Positions 1 through 8,045 of a stretch of 60,262 nucleotides of DNA are shown piece after piece. The DNA lies in contig CAMDOO010000007.1 in the NCBI GenBank assembly GCA_945903545.1, positions 1 to 60,262 on the forward strand, given 5' to 3'. The DNA comes from Opitutus sp. GAS368 (lineage in GTDB: Bacteria; Verrucomicrobiota; Verrucomicrobiia; Opitutales; Opitutaceae). The translations under genes were made by a program, and so were the position numbers. Numbering within the stretch: position 1 is the stretch's first letter; each line of letters starts with the position of its first letter. The notes beneath the pieces were generated by a model. That model ran no database searches and was not told where the DNA came from. It saw only the letters and a program-made list of their open reading frames with translations.

Positions 1-1
1 G

Positions 2-130
2 GCCGAGGCCGCCGCGGAATTTGCCGAGGTCAGCCCCTACCCGACCATCGCGGACATCCAGACCGACGTTTACTGGGAGGCGGACAATCCCGCGCAACGC
101 ACGTCGCAGGGCCGCCTCTTCTTCGACTGA
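2..130 (+). CDS. pdhA: Pyruvate dehydrogenase E1 alpha subunit, C-terminal fragment
   Basis: Only the last 42 codons and the TGA stop lie in the window; the frame is open from base 2. The peptide ends in SQGRLFFD and carries a YPTIADIQTDVYWE stretch like the tail of E1-alpha subunits. The identification leans mainly on the genes that follow, E1 beta (pdhB) and E2 (pdhC), in the usual pdhA-pdhB-pdhC order. The product would be the thiamine-diphosphate E1 alpha chain that decarboxylates pyruvate in the cytoplasmic pyruvate dehydrogenase complex. The gap to pdhB is 59 nt and holds an AT-rich inverted repeat. Confidence 0.75.
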   Translation, partial: AEAAAEFAEVSPYPTIADIQTDVYWEADNPAQRTSQGRLFFD

Positions 131-149
131 CGCGGACGACGCCCGCGAA

Positions 150-188
150 GCTCAAATTTCAAATCTCAAACCTCAGATTTAAAACGCA
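150..188. repeat. AT-rich inverted repeat, family G (pdhA-pdhB gap)
   Basis: The gap contains CAAATTTCAAATCTCAAA followed by CCTCAGATTTAAAA, built from AAATTTCA/TGAAATTT-type words that can pair with each other. The same vocabulary recurs between the BMP gene and pgpA (36024-36056) and inside a methyltransferase gene (42692-42719). It stands out as an AT-rich island in a GC-rich context and ends directly at the pdhB start codon. Confidence 0.6.
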
Positions 189-189
189 G

Positions 190-1167
190 ATGCCTGCCAT
201 CACTTACCGCGAAGCCATTCGCCACGCCCTCGCCGAGGAACTCACCCGCGACGAAAACGTCGTCATTCTGGGTGAGGAAGTCGCCCAATTTAACGGGGCC
301 TACAAGGTCACCGAGGGCCTCCTCGAGAAGTTCGGCCCGAAACGAATTGTCGACACCCCGATCAGCGAGGCCGGGTTCATCGGCATGGGCGTCGGCGCCT
401 CGATGCTCGGCATCCGCCCCGTCATGGAGCTCATGTTCTGGTCGTTCTACTCGGTCGCCTTCGACCAGATCCTGAACAACGCCGCCAACGTCCGCTACAT
501 GTCCGGCGGCCAGATCAACTGCCCGATCGTCATCCGCGGCCCCGCCAACGGCGGCACCAACGTCGGCGCCACCCACTCCCACACCCCGGAGAACATCCTC
601 GCCCACCACCCGGGCGTGAAGGTCGTCGTGCCCTCCACCGCCTACGACGCCAAGGGCCTGCTCAAGTCGGCCATCCGCGACAACGACCCCGTCTTCTTCC
701 TCGAGAACACCATCCTCTACGGCGAAAAGGGCGAGGTGCCCACCGAGGAGTACCTGATCCCGCTCGGCCTCGCCGATGTGAAGCGGACGGGCACCGATCT
801 CACCATCGTCTCCTACGGCCGCGCCGTGATCCAGTCCCTCGCCGCCGCCCAGCTCCTGCAGCAGGAGCACAACATCTCCGTCGAGGTGGTCGACCTCCGC
901 TCGATCCGCCCGCTCGACATCGACACCGTGCTCGCCTCCGTGCGCAAGACCCACCGGGTCCTCATCGTCGAGGAACAGCGCCCGTTCTGCAGCGTGGGCA
1001 CCCAGCTTGCCTACATGATCCAGCGCGAGGCCTTCGATGAACTCGACGGCCCCATCTGCCGGCTCGGCACCGTGGACGCGCCCGCGATCTACAGCCCGCC
1101 GGTCGAGGCCGAGCAGCTGCCCAACCCGCAGCGTATCATCCAGGCCGCCCGCACCGCCCTCGCCTGA
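190..1167 (+). CDS. pdhB: Pyruvate dehydrogenase E1 component beta subunit
   Basis: This 325-residue protein is the E1 beta chain, which with E1 alpha binds thiamine diphosphate and hands acetyl groups to the lipoyl arm of E2. Length and order match the family: N-terminal EEVAQFNGAYKVTEGL, the PISEAGFIGMGVG segment, NVGATHSHTPEN, HHPGVKVVVPST and the C-terminal SIRPLD and VEEQ motifs of the transketolase C domain. The ATG at 190 is the first plausible start; it has no Shine-Dalgarno sequence and sits directly after an AT-rich repeat. It lies 51 nt upstream of pdhC and is probably cotranscribed with pdhA and pdhC. Confidence 0.96.
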   Translation: MPAITYREAIRHALAEELTRDENVVILGEEVAQFNGAYKVTEGLLEKFGPKRIVDTPISEAGFIGMGVGASMLGIRPVMELMFWSFYSVAFDQILNNAANVRYMSGGQINCPIVIRGPANGGTNVGATHSHTPENILAHHPGVKVVVPSTAYDAKGLLKSAIRDNDPVFFLENTILYGEKGEVPTEEYLIPLGLADVKRTGTDLTIVSYGRAVIQSLAAAQLLQQEHNISVEVVDLRSIRPLDIDTVLASVRKTHRVLIVEEQRPFCSVGTQLAYMIQREAFDELDGPICRLGTVDAPAIYSPPVEAEQLPNPQRIIQAARTALA

Positions 1168-1218
1168 TCCGCCCCTTCCCTCCTTACCGTCCATCGTCCT
1201 TTTCATTTACCGATCCCC

Positions 1219-2496
1219 ATGGCCCAAATCATCGAGATGCCGAAACTCAGCGACACCATGACCGACGGCGTGTTGGTCAAATGGCTGAAGCAGGAGGGCG
1301 ACGCCGTGAAGTCCGGCGACATGCTCGCCGAGGTCGAGACCGACAAGGCGACGATGGAGCTCGAGACCTTCTTTGACGGCACCCTGGTGAAGCTCTTCGC
1401 CGCCGCCGGCTCCCGCGTCCCGATCGGGGCCGCCCTGTGCGCCATCGGCAAGCCGGGCGAAAAGGTCGACACGCCCAAACTGACGACGGACGGCGGAGGA
1501 CAGAAGACAGCCGAGACTCCCAAGCCGGCCGCCTCCGTTGCGCCTGCACCCGCATCGCCGATTTCCGTTCTGCCCGCTGCCATCAGCCCTCCGCCTTCCG
1601 CCCTCGCACCCGCCGGCCGGGTGAAAATCTCCCCGCTGGCGAAGAAGCTGGCCGCCGAGAAAGGTGTGAATCCCTCCCAGATCACCGGCTCCGGTCCAGG
1701 CGGACGCATTGTCCGGGTGGACGTGCTGGCCGCTGCGAACGCCCCCGCCCGCGGTGGCGCCCTGTTCGCCGCCGGCCCGATCCAGGAAGACAAGGTGGTC
1801 CCGGTTTCCAACATGCGCGGCATCATTGCCAAGCGCCTCCTCGAGTCGAAGACCACGATCCCGCACTTCTACCTCGATATCGAGGTCAACGCCGCGCCGC
1901 TGCTTGAGCTGCGCGCCCAACTCAACGCCGCCCTTGAGGCGGAAGGGGTGAAGCTCTCGGTCAACGACTTCATCCTCAAGGCCGCCGCCGGCGCGCTTCG
2001 CCGCGTACCCGCCGTGAATTGCTCCTGGGAAGGCGCCCCTTCGACCGGCTCAGGGCAGGCGGCCATCCGCCACCATGGCGCCGCCCATGTCTCCTTCGCC
2101 GTCGCCATCGAGGATGGCCTGATCACGCCGGTGATCCGCGACACGCATCTCAAGTCACTTTTCGCCGTCAGCACCGAGGCCAAGGATCTCGGCAAGCGTG
2201 CCAAGACCAAGAAGCTTATCCCCGCCGAATTCACGGGCGGCACGTTCTGCGTCACCAATCTCGGCATGCTGGGCATCGACCGCTTCTGCGCCATCATCAA
2301 CCCGCCCAACGCCGCCATCCTCGCGGTCGGGGCCACGGTGAAAAAACCGGTGGTGGTGAACGACGCGATCGTGATCGGCCAGCGCATGAATCTCACCCTC
2401 GCCTGCGACCACCGCGTCGTGGACGGTGCCGTCGGCGCCGCCTACCTCGCCGCGCTGCGCGAGCTGCTGGAGAAGCCGGCGCTGCTGCTGCTCTGA
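1219..2496 (+). CDS. pdhC: Pyruvate dehydrogenase E2, dihydrolipoamide acetyltransferase
   Basis: The 425-residue protein has the E2 order: lipoyl domain (residues 1-80, ETDKATMELE with the lipoylated Lys), a Pro/Ala-rich linker (about 85-135), an E3/E1-binding domain (about 136-175, ISPLAKKLAAEKG and GSGPGGRI), and the catalytic 2-oxoacid acyltransferase domain ending with the active-site CDHRVVDGA. It transfers acetyl from lipoate to CoA. Residues about 273-281 (APSTGSGQA), between NCSWEG and AIRHHG, are encoded by a copy of a dispersed repeat; other E2 proteins run directly from the SW region to the AI region. The linker (1530-1605) also shows a CTGCC-type periodicity that could be repeat-derived. 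Confidence 0.96.
   Translation: MAQIIEMPKLSDTMTDGVLVKWLKQEGDAVKSGDMLAEVETDKATMELETFFDGTLVKLFAAAGSRVPIGAALCAIGKPGEKVDTPKLTTDGGGQKTAETPKPAASVAPAPASPISVLPAAISPPPSALAPAGRVKISPLAKKLAAEKGVNPSQITGSGPGGRIVRVDVLAAANAPARGGALFAAGPIQEDKVVPVSNMRGIIAKRLLESKTTIPHFYLDIEVNAAPLLELRAQLNAALEAEGVKLSVNDFILKAAAGALRRVPAVNCSWEGAPSTGSGQAAIRHHGAAHVSFAVAIEDGLITPVIRDTHLKSLFAVSTEAKDLGKRAKTKKLIPAEFTGGTFCVTNLGMLGIDRFCAIINPPNAAILAVGATVKKPVVVNDAIVIGQRMNLTLACDHRVVDGAVGAAYLAALRELLEKPALLLL
2036..2061. repeat. Family A repeat inside pdhC
   Basis: CCTTCGACCGGCTCAGGGC inside pdhC is the inverted, slightly diverged counterpart of GGGCCTTGAGCCTGTCGAA found between genes at 26187-26216 and 29790-29820. It is read in frame and encodes PSTGSGQ, adding a short flexible segment to the E2 catalytic domain without breaking the frame. 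Confidence 0.75.
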
Positions 2497-2497
2497 C

Positions 2498-2516
2498 CCA
2501 CCGGGCATCCCGGTGG
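2498..2516 (+). terminator. Hairpin after pdhC
   Basis: CCACCGGG and CCCGGTGG form a perfect 8-bp stem with a CAT loop, starting 2 nt after the pdhC stop. The tail is only moderately T-rich, so it may be an imperfect intrinsic terminator or an mRNA 3-prime stabiliser. Confidence 0.55.
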
Positions 2517-2564
2517 ATTCAAGCTTTCTCGTTCTCTTACACTTTCTCCTTCTCGGATAAAGCC

Positions 2565-2704
2565 CGGGTGTTTTGCAGAAGAACGCGAAGGAAACGAAGG
2601 TTTCGATCCCCGGAGGGTTTAACCGCGGATTTAACGGATAAGACAGGATTGGGATTCGATCCACAGTGATCCCTCGGCAGGACGGTGACTCCGTTCACCG
2701 CCGA
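2565..2704. repeat. Cluster of three repeat fragments (families O, K and F) between pdhC and the CotH gene
   Basis: The 392-base gap after pdhC has no convincing gene. It holds a GAACGCGAAGGAAACGAAGG segment (2581-2600, family O, compare 30773-30825), an AACCGCGGATTTAACGGATA segment (2621-2640, family K, compare 60231-60262 and 44383-44428), and a GGACGGTGACTCCGTTCACC palindrome (family F, 2676-2704, compare the 10576 element). The remaining part up to 2888 shows nothing recognisable and probably contains the promoter of the next gene. Confidence 0.55.
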
Positions 2705-2888
2705 AGATACACTGTAGTCCGGGTAACTTCCCCCGGAGATGATTGTCTCAGCGCAAGTGCCCCCGGACCCTAAAAACGCGACGCGCGGTCCACCCAAAGG
2801 CCGCTTCAACAGGACATTTGTTACAGTACGGTGACACTTTCACCCCGCGGCTGCGTCTAGCACCGTACCCAACGCCCACCCCCTTCCC

Positions 2889-4451
2889 ATGAATATCCTG
2901 TCGCAACCTGTCCGTGCTCTGACGCTGGCCGCCCTGCTGGCTCTCACCTCCGCCGGTCTCATCGCCCAACCAGCACCCGGAGCCGCTCCGGCCGGGGGGC
3001 CTCCGGGTGGTGGCGCCGGACGCGGCGGTGGTGGCGGTGGTGGCTTCGGTGGTCCCACCCGCCAGCTCGTGGCCCAGTTCGACCTGAACAAGAACGGCCG
3101 GCTCAATACCGCGGAGCGCAAGGCCGCCTATGAGTTCCTGCTCGCGAACCCCACCGGACGCGGCGGTCGCGGCGGTGGCGCCCCGGCGGTGGCCCAGCCC
3201 GGCCCCAAGCTGACTCCGGCCGACGTCAAGGCCGTGCCGGCCGGCGTTCCTCTGTACGATCCTTCGACCCTGCACACCCTGTTCCTCGAGTTCGACGAGC
3301 CGGACTGGGAGAAGCAGATGGTCGCATTCAACAACACTGACGTCGACGTGGAAGCCAACCTTCGCATCGACGGCAAGGAGTACGAAAACATCGGCGTTCA
3401 CTTCCGCGGCGCCTCCTCCTTCAACCAAGGGGTCAGCGACGGCTTCAAGCGCTCCCTCAACCTCTCGATCGACTGGGACAAGGCGAAGCAGGATGTGAAG
3501 GGCTACAATACGCTCAACCTCCTCAATGCCCACGTGGACCCGTCCTTCCTGCGCACCGTGCTCTACCAGCACATCATGCGCGAATACATCCCGGCACCGA
3601 AGGCCAACTTCGTCCGCCTCGTGATCAACCACGAGAGCTGGGGCATCTACATCAACGCCCAGCAATTCAACAAGGACTTCACCAAGGACTATTTCAAGAG
3701 CAGCGACGGTGCCCGCTGGCATGTGCCCGGCTCGCCCGGCGGCACCGCGGGTCTCAACTACCTGGGGGAGGATCCCGCCGCCTACAAGAACCTCTACAGC
3801 ATCAAGACCGCCGACGACCCGAAGTCCTGGGCGGCCCTGGTCAACCTCACCAAGGTCCTCGGCCAGACGCCCCCGGACCAGCTCGTGGCCGCGCTCACCC
3901 CGATCCTCGATATCGACGCCGCGCTCAAGCTGCTGGCCCTCGAAAACGCCCTCGTGAACAACGACGGCATCTGGACCCGGGCGAGCGACTACAACATCTA
4001 CCTCGATGCCAAGGGCATGTTTCACCTCATCCCCCACGACGCGAACGAGACCATGCTGCGGCCGCTCGGCGGCGGGCGCGGCGGCGGCGCCCCCATCACC
4101 GGCGTGGAGCTTTCCCCGCTGGTCGCGGCCAACGACGCCAACAAGTCGATCATCTCCAGGCTGCTCGCGGTCCCGGCCCTGCGCACGAAGTACCTCGGCT
4201 ACGTCCGCGATGTGGCGGACAAATGGCTCGATTGGAACAAGCTCGGACCGATCGCGCAGAAGTACCACGACCTGATCGCCGACGACGTCGCGAAGGACAC
4301 CCGCAAGCTCTACAGCACCGCCGCCTTCGAGAAGAGCCTGACCGAGGACATCGGCACCGGCGCCGACGGCGTGGGCGGCACCAGCGTGATCGGCCTCAAA
4401 AACTTCGCTGACCAGCGCCGTGCCTACCTGCTGAATTTCAAGGCGCCGTAA
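2889..4451 (+). CDS. Exported CotH-kinase-like protein with Gly-rich N-terminus
   Basis: The 520-residue protein starts with a clear signal peptide (about 1-27, cleavage near LIAQ-PAPG), a Gly-rich low-complexity stretch (about 30-55), and one EF-hand-like loop (FDLNKNGRLNTAE, about 61-73). A second Gly/Arg-rich patch precedes a CotH-type domain (about 130-500), recognisable by the FRGASSFNQG segment, KRSLNLSIDW and the paired acidic motifs NNDGIWT and IPHDANETM where CotH kinases have their metal/ATP-binding aspartates. CotH proteins phosphorylate secreted substrates; in non-spore-formers their targets are unknown. No Shine-Dalgarno precedes the ATG. It is transcribed alone and faces tpiA across a shared hairpin. 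Confidence 0.85.
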   Translation: MNILSQPVRALTLAALLALTSAGLIAQPAPGAAPAGGPPGGGAGRGGGGGGGFGGPTRQLVAQFDLNKNGRLNTAERKAAYEFLLANPTGRGGRGGGAPAVAQPGPKLTPADVKAVPAGVPLYDPSTLHTLFLEFDEPDWEKQMVAFNNTDVDVEANLRIDGKEYENIGVHFRGASSFNQGVSDGFKRSLNLSIDWDKAKQDVKGYNTLNLLNAHVDPSFLRTVLYQHIMREYIPAPKANFVRLVINHESWGIYINAQQFNKDFTKDYFKSSDGARWHVPGSPGGTAGLNYLGEDPAAYKNLYSIKTADDPKSWAALVNLTKVLGQTPPDQLVAALTPILDIDAALKLLALENALVNNDGIWTRASDYNIYLDAKGMFHLIPHDANETMLRPLGGGRGGGAPITGVELSPLVAANDANKSIISRLLAVPALRTKYLGYVRDVADKWLDWNKLGPIAQKYHDLIADDVAKDTRKLYSTAAFEKSLTEDIGTGADGVGGTSVIGLKNFADQRRAYLLNFKAP

Positions 4452-4477
4452 GCGGAGCACCGGCTCGATTCACAAAT

Positions 4478-4502
4478 AGGGCGGCTGATTTCAGCCGCCC
4501 TT
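4478..4502. terminator. Bidirectional hairpin between the CotH gene and tpiA
   Basis: AGGGCGGCTGA and TCAGCCGCCCT form an 11-bp stem with a 2-nt loop (or 10 bp with a 4-nt loop) between two convergent genes. Short T and A runs flank both sides, so it could end transcripts from either direction. Confidence 0.7.
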
Positions 4503-4544
4503 CTCATTGGTGCGTTTGGCGCGATCAGGGCGCCTGAATGAGGG

Positions 4545-5315
4545 TCACTTTGCCGCCGCGGCAGCCTTGACGAGCTCGATGAAGCTGCGGGCCTCGAGGG
4601 CCGCGCCGCCGATCAGGCCGCCGTCGATGTCCTTTTGGGCCAGGAGCTCGGGCGCGTTGGCGGGCTTCATGGAGCCGCCGTAGAGAATGCGGACCTTCTG
4701 GGCGATCGCCTCGCCGAAGAGCTTCGTGAGGAGGTCACGGATGAAGGCGTGGACTTCCTGCGCCTGCTCGGTGGTGGCCACCTTGCCGGTGCCAATCGCC
4801 CAGACGGGCTCGTAGGCGACGATCAGGCTGGCGGCCTGCTCCTTGGAAACGCCCTCCAGGCCCTTCTCGGTCTGGGTCTGGACGACCTTGAGCGTGCTGC
4901 CGGACTCGCGCTCGGCGAGGGTCTCACCCACGCAGAGGATCGGGCGGAGCTGGTTCTTCAGGGCGGAGAGGACCTTCTGGTTGATGAAGGTGTCCGTCTC
5001 GCCGAAATAGGCCCGGCGCTCGCTGTGGCCGAGGATCACGTGCGTGGCAAAGAAGCTGCGCAGCATCGGGGCCGAGATCTCACCGGTGAAGGCGCCGCCC
5101 GCCTCCGGGTGCATGTTCTGGGCGCCGAGCTTGAGCAGTGTGCCGTCGAGCACGGGGGCGACGCTGGCCAGCGCGGTGAAAGGCGGGCAGATCACGACCT
5201 CGACATCGGGCTGCTTGCCGATGGCGGTGGCGATTTCCTGCACAAGCGCGAGCGCCTCGGCGCCCGTCTTGTTCATCTTCCAGTTACCGGCGATGAGTTT
5301 TTTGCGAAGGATCAT
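4545..5315 (-). CDS. tpiA: Triosephosphate isomerase
   Basis: The 256-residue enzyme interconverts dihydroxyacetone phosphate and glyceraldehyde 3-phosphate. Catalytic residues are visible: Asn11 and Lys13 in GNWKMN, His97 in GHSERR, Glu169 in AYEPVWAIGTGK, followed by flexible loop 6 and the phosphate-binding YGGSMK and GGLIGGA motifs. An upstream extension of the frame to 5372 would translate a dispersed repeat, so the start is placed at the ATG at 5315, which gives the normal family N-terminus. It is the last gene of gap-pgk-tpiA; a family B repeat lies 12 nt before the start and no Shine-Dalgarno is visible. Confidence 0.97.
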   Translation of the reverse strand: MILRKKLIAGNWKMNKTGAEALALVQEIATAIGKQPDVEVVICPPFTALASVAPVLDGTLLKLGAQNMHPEAGGAFTGEISAPMLRSFFATHVILGHSERRAYFGETDTFINQKVLSALKNQLRPILCVGETLAERESGSTLKVVQTQTEKGLEGVSKEQAASLIVAYEPVWAIGTGKVATTEQAQEVHAFIRDLLTKLFGEAIAQKVRILYGGSMKPANAPELLAQKDIDGGLIGGAALEARSFIELVKAAAAAK

Positions 5316-5326
5316 AGACTTAAGGA

Positions 5327-5402
5327 GGTAGGGGTGCGTGTCCCCACGCGCCCAGGTTCGTTGGTGGTGCAAAAGGGCGGCTGGGGACAGCCGCCCCTAC
5401 CC
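5327..5402. repeat. Family B bipartite palindromic element (pgk-tpiA gap)
   Basis: The element has two hairpin arms. One is GTGCGTGTCCCCACGCGCCC and the other GGGCGGCTGGGGACAGCCGC, with outer ends GGTAGGGG and CCCCTACC that are complementary to each other. The spacer here is about 26 nt. Other copies are at 33053-33140, 58148-58237 and, reversed, inside mnmA at 11193-11258. Confidence 0.85.
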
Positions 5403-5412
5403 TTTGGATGAT

Positions 5413-6669
5413 TCAGCTTTCGAGAAACGCGACGCCCGGCAGGACCTTGCCCTCGAGGAACTCGAGGCTGGCGCCACCGCCGGTGGAACAATGCGTGACC
5501 TTGTCGGCCACCTTGAACTTCTTGGCCGCCGTGGCGGTGTCGCCACCGCCGACCACGGTCGTGGCGCCCTTGGCCGTCGCCTCGGCGATGGCCGCGGCCA
5601 TGGCTTTCGTCGAGCCGGCGAACTTCTCGAATTCGAACACCCCGGACGGGCCGTTCCAGACGATGGTGCGGGAGGCGAGGATGGCCTGGCGGTAGAGCTC
5701 GATGGACTTGGGGCCGGCATCGAGGCCTTCCCAGCCATCGGGAATGCCGGAGACGAGGTCGGCCGGCTGGGTGTTGGCATCGGGGGCGAACTTGTCCGCG
5801 GCGATGAAATCAACCGGGAAGATCAGCTCGACGCCCTTGGCCTTGGCCTTCGCCTCGAGCTCGGCGACGATCTTCGCGCCCTCGGCGTCGAAGAGCGACC
5901 CGCCGATCTTCATGCCGCGGTTCACCTTCAGGAAGGTGTAGGCCATGCCGCCGCCGATGATGACCTTGTTGGCCTTCTCGAGCAGGTTGTTGATCAGGGG
6001 AATCTTGTCCGCGATCTTGGCGCCGCCAAGAATGGCGAGCAGCGGGCGGTCGGGATTCTCGAGCACCTTGGTAAAGGCCTTGAGCTCGGCCTCCATCAGG
6101 AAACCGGCGGCCTTCTGCGGCAGGCTCACGCCGACCATCGAGGAATGGGCGCGGTGAGCGGTGCCGAAGGCGTCATTGACGAAGACGTCGCCGAGCTTGG
6201 ACAGCGAGGCCCGGAAGGCGGCTTCCTTGGCCGGATCGGCCTTGAGCTTGGTCTCCGTGCCGTCGGCGTTCTTCAGCTTCACCTTGCCCTCTTCCTCAAT
6301 GTGGAAGCGGAGGTTCTCGAGCAGCACGACCGAGCCGGGCGGGAGTTTGGCGCACGCCGCCTCGACCGCGGGGCCGACGCAGTCATCGAGGAACGTGACG
6401 GGGCGACCGAGCAGTTTTTCCAGCTCCACCGCGACCGGCTTCAGCGAGAACTTCGCGATCTTCTGTCCGTCCGGGCGGCCGAGGTGACTCATCAGCACGA
6501 CCGAGGCGCCCTGCTCCAGGGCGAAACGGATGGTCGGCAGCGCGGCGGAGATCCGCTGCGTGTTGGTGATGGCGCCGGTGACCTTGTCCTGGGGCACGTT
6601 GAAATCGACGCGCATGAGGACGCGTTGGCCGGCCAGGTTGAGATCGCGGATGGATTTGAATTTGGACAT
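5413..6669 (-). CDS. pgk: Phosphoglycerate kinase
   Basis: The 418-residue cytoplasmic enzyme makes ATP from 1,3-bisphosphoglycerate and ADP. It shows the N-terminal [10 protein letters not shown] signature, SHLGRPDG, the LLENLRFH region, the hinge-side [11 protein letters not shown] and the nucleotide-binding [11 protein letters not shown] and [13 protein letters not shown] motifs near the C-terminus. The ATG at 6669 gives [10 protein letters not shown], a standard start; a TTG 12 nt upstream is less likely. It is the middle gene of gap-pgk-tpiA, flanked on both sides by palindromic repeats of different families (J upstream, B downstream). Confidence 0.97.
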   Translation of the reverse strand: MSKFKSIRDLNLAGQRVLMRVDFNVPQDKVTGAITNTQRISAALPTIRFALEQGASVVLMSHLGRPDGQKIAKFSLKPVAVELEKLLGRPVTFLDDCVGPAVEAACAKLPPGSVVLLENLRFHIEEEGKVKLKNADGTETKLKADPAKEAAFRASLSKLGDVFVNDAFGTAHRAHSSMVGVSLPQKAAGFLMEAELKAFTKVLENPDRPLLAILGGAKIADKIPLINNLLEKANKVIIGGGMAYTFLKVNRGMKIGGSLFDAEGAKIVAELEAKAKAKGVELIFPVDFIAADKFAPDANTQPADLVSGIPDGWEGLDAGPKSIELYRQAILASRTIVWNGPSGVFEFEKFAGSTKAMAAAIAEATAKGATTVVGGGDTATAAKKFKVADKVTHCSTGGGASLEFLEGKVLPGVAFLES

Positions 6670-6686
6670 GGGGATTCTCAAAAAAG

Positions 6687-6761
6687 ATTTGCCCGCGAAT
6701 CCCGCGAATCGGCGCGAATAGGGTTAGTATTCGCGCAAATTTGCGTGATTCGCGGGCAATA
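6687..6761. repeat. Family J imperfect inverted repeat (gap-pgk gap)
   Basis: GCCCGCGAATCCCGCGAATC (6691-6710) pairs imperfectly with ATTCGCGCAAATTTGCGTGATTCGCGGGC on the other side of a short centre, giving a long interrupted hairpin of about 70 bases that fills most of the gap between gap (stop at 6773) and pgk (start at 6669). Confidence 0.75.
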
Positions 6762-6772
6762 AACTCAGGTTC

Positions 6773-7960
<1,188 letters not shown>

Positions 7961-7993
7961 TCATGCCGGTTTCATGCCAAAATCGCGGAGCAG

Positions 7994-8014
7994 TTTTGGT
8001 TTTGGTTTTGGTTT
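7994..8014. repeat. Short tandem repeat (TTTTGG)3.5
   Basis: Three full copies and one partial copy of the 6-mer TTTTGG lie in the gap between gap and the GH13 gene. Such a slippage-prone microsatellite is unusual in GC-rich DNA. It sits downstream of the GH13 stop on the minus strand and upstream of the gap promoter region. Confidence 0.8.
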
Positions 8015-8020
8015 CAGGGA

Positions 8021-8043
8021 GCGGGAGGACCTCGTCCTCCCGC
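8021..8043 (-). terminator. Hairpin after the GH13 gene
   Basis: GCGGGAGGAC and GTCCTCCCGC form a perfect 10-bp stem with a 3-nt loop, 2 nt beyond the GH13 stop codon. The downstream transcript is A/C-rich rather than U-rich, so it is either a non-canonical terminator or a 3-prime stabilising hairpin. Confidence 0.6.
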
Positions 8044-8045
8044 GG

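Noticed and set aside
166-1206. Long open frame on the minus strand across pdhB
   Set aside because: It mirrors the codon periodicity of pdhB, as expected in GC-rich DNA, and its translation is Gly/Asp/Val-rich without any domain. The plus-strand protein has clear E1 beta motifs.
2748-4460. 570-residue open frame opposite the CotH-like gene
   Set aside because: It is a high-GC shadow frame with low-complexity Val/Gly/Asp composition. The plus-strand frame has a signal peptide and family motifs.
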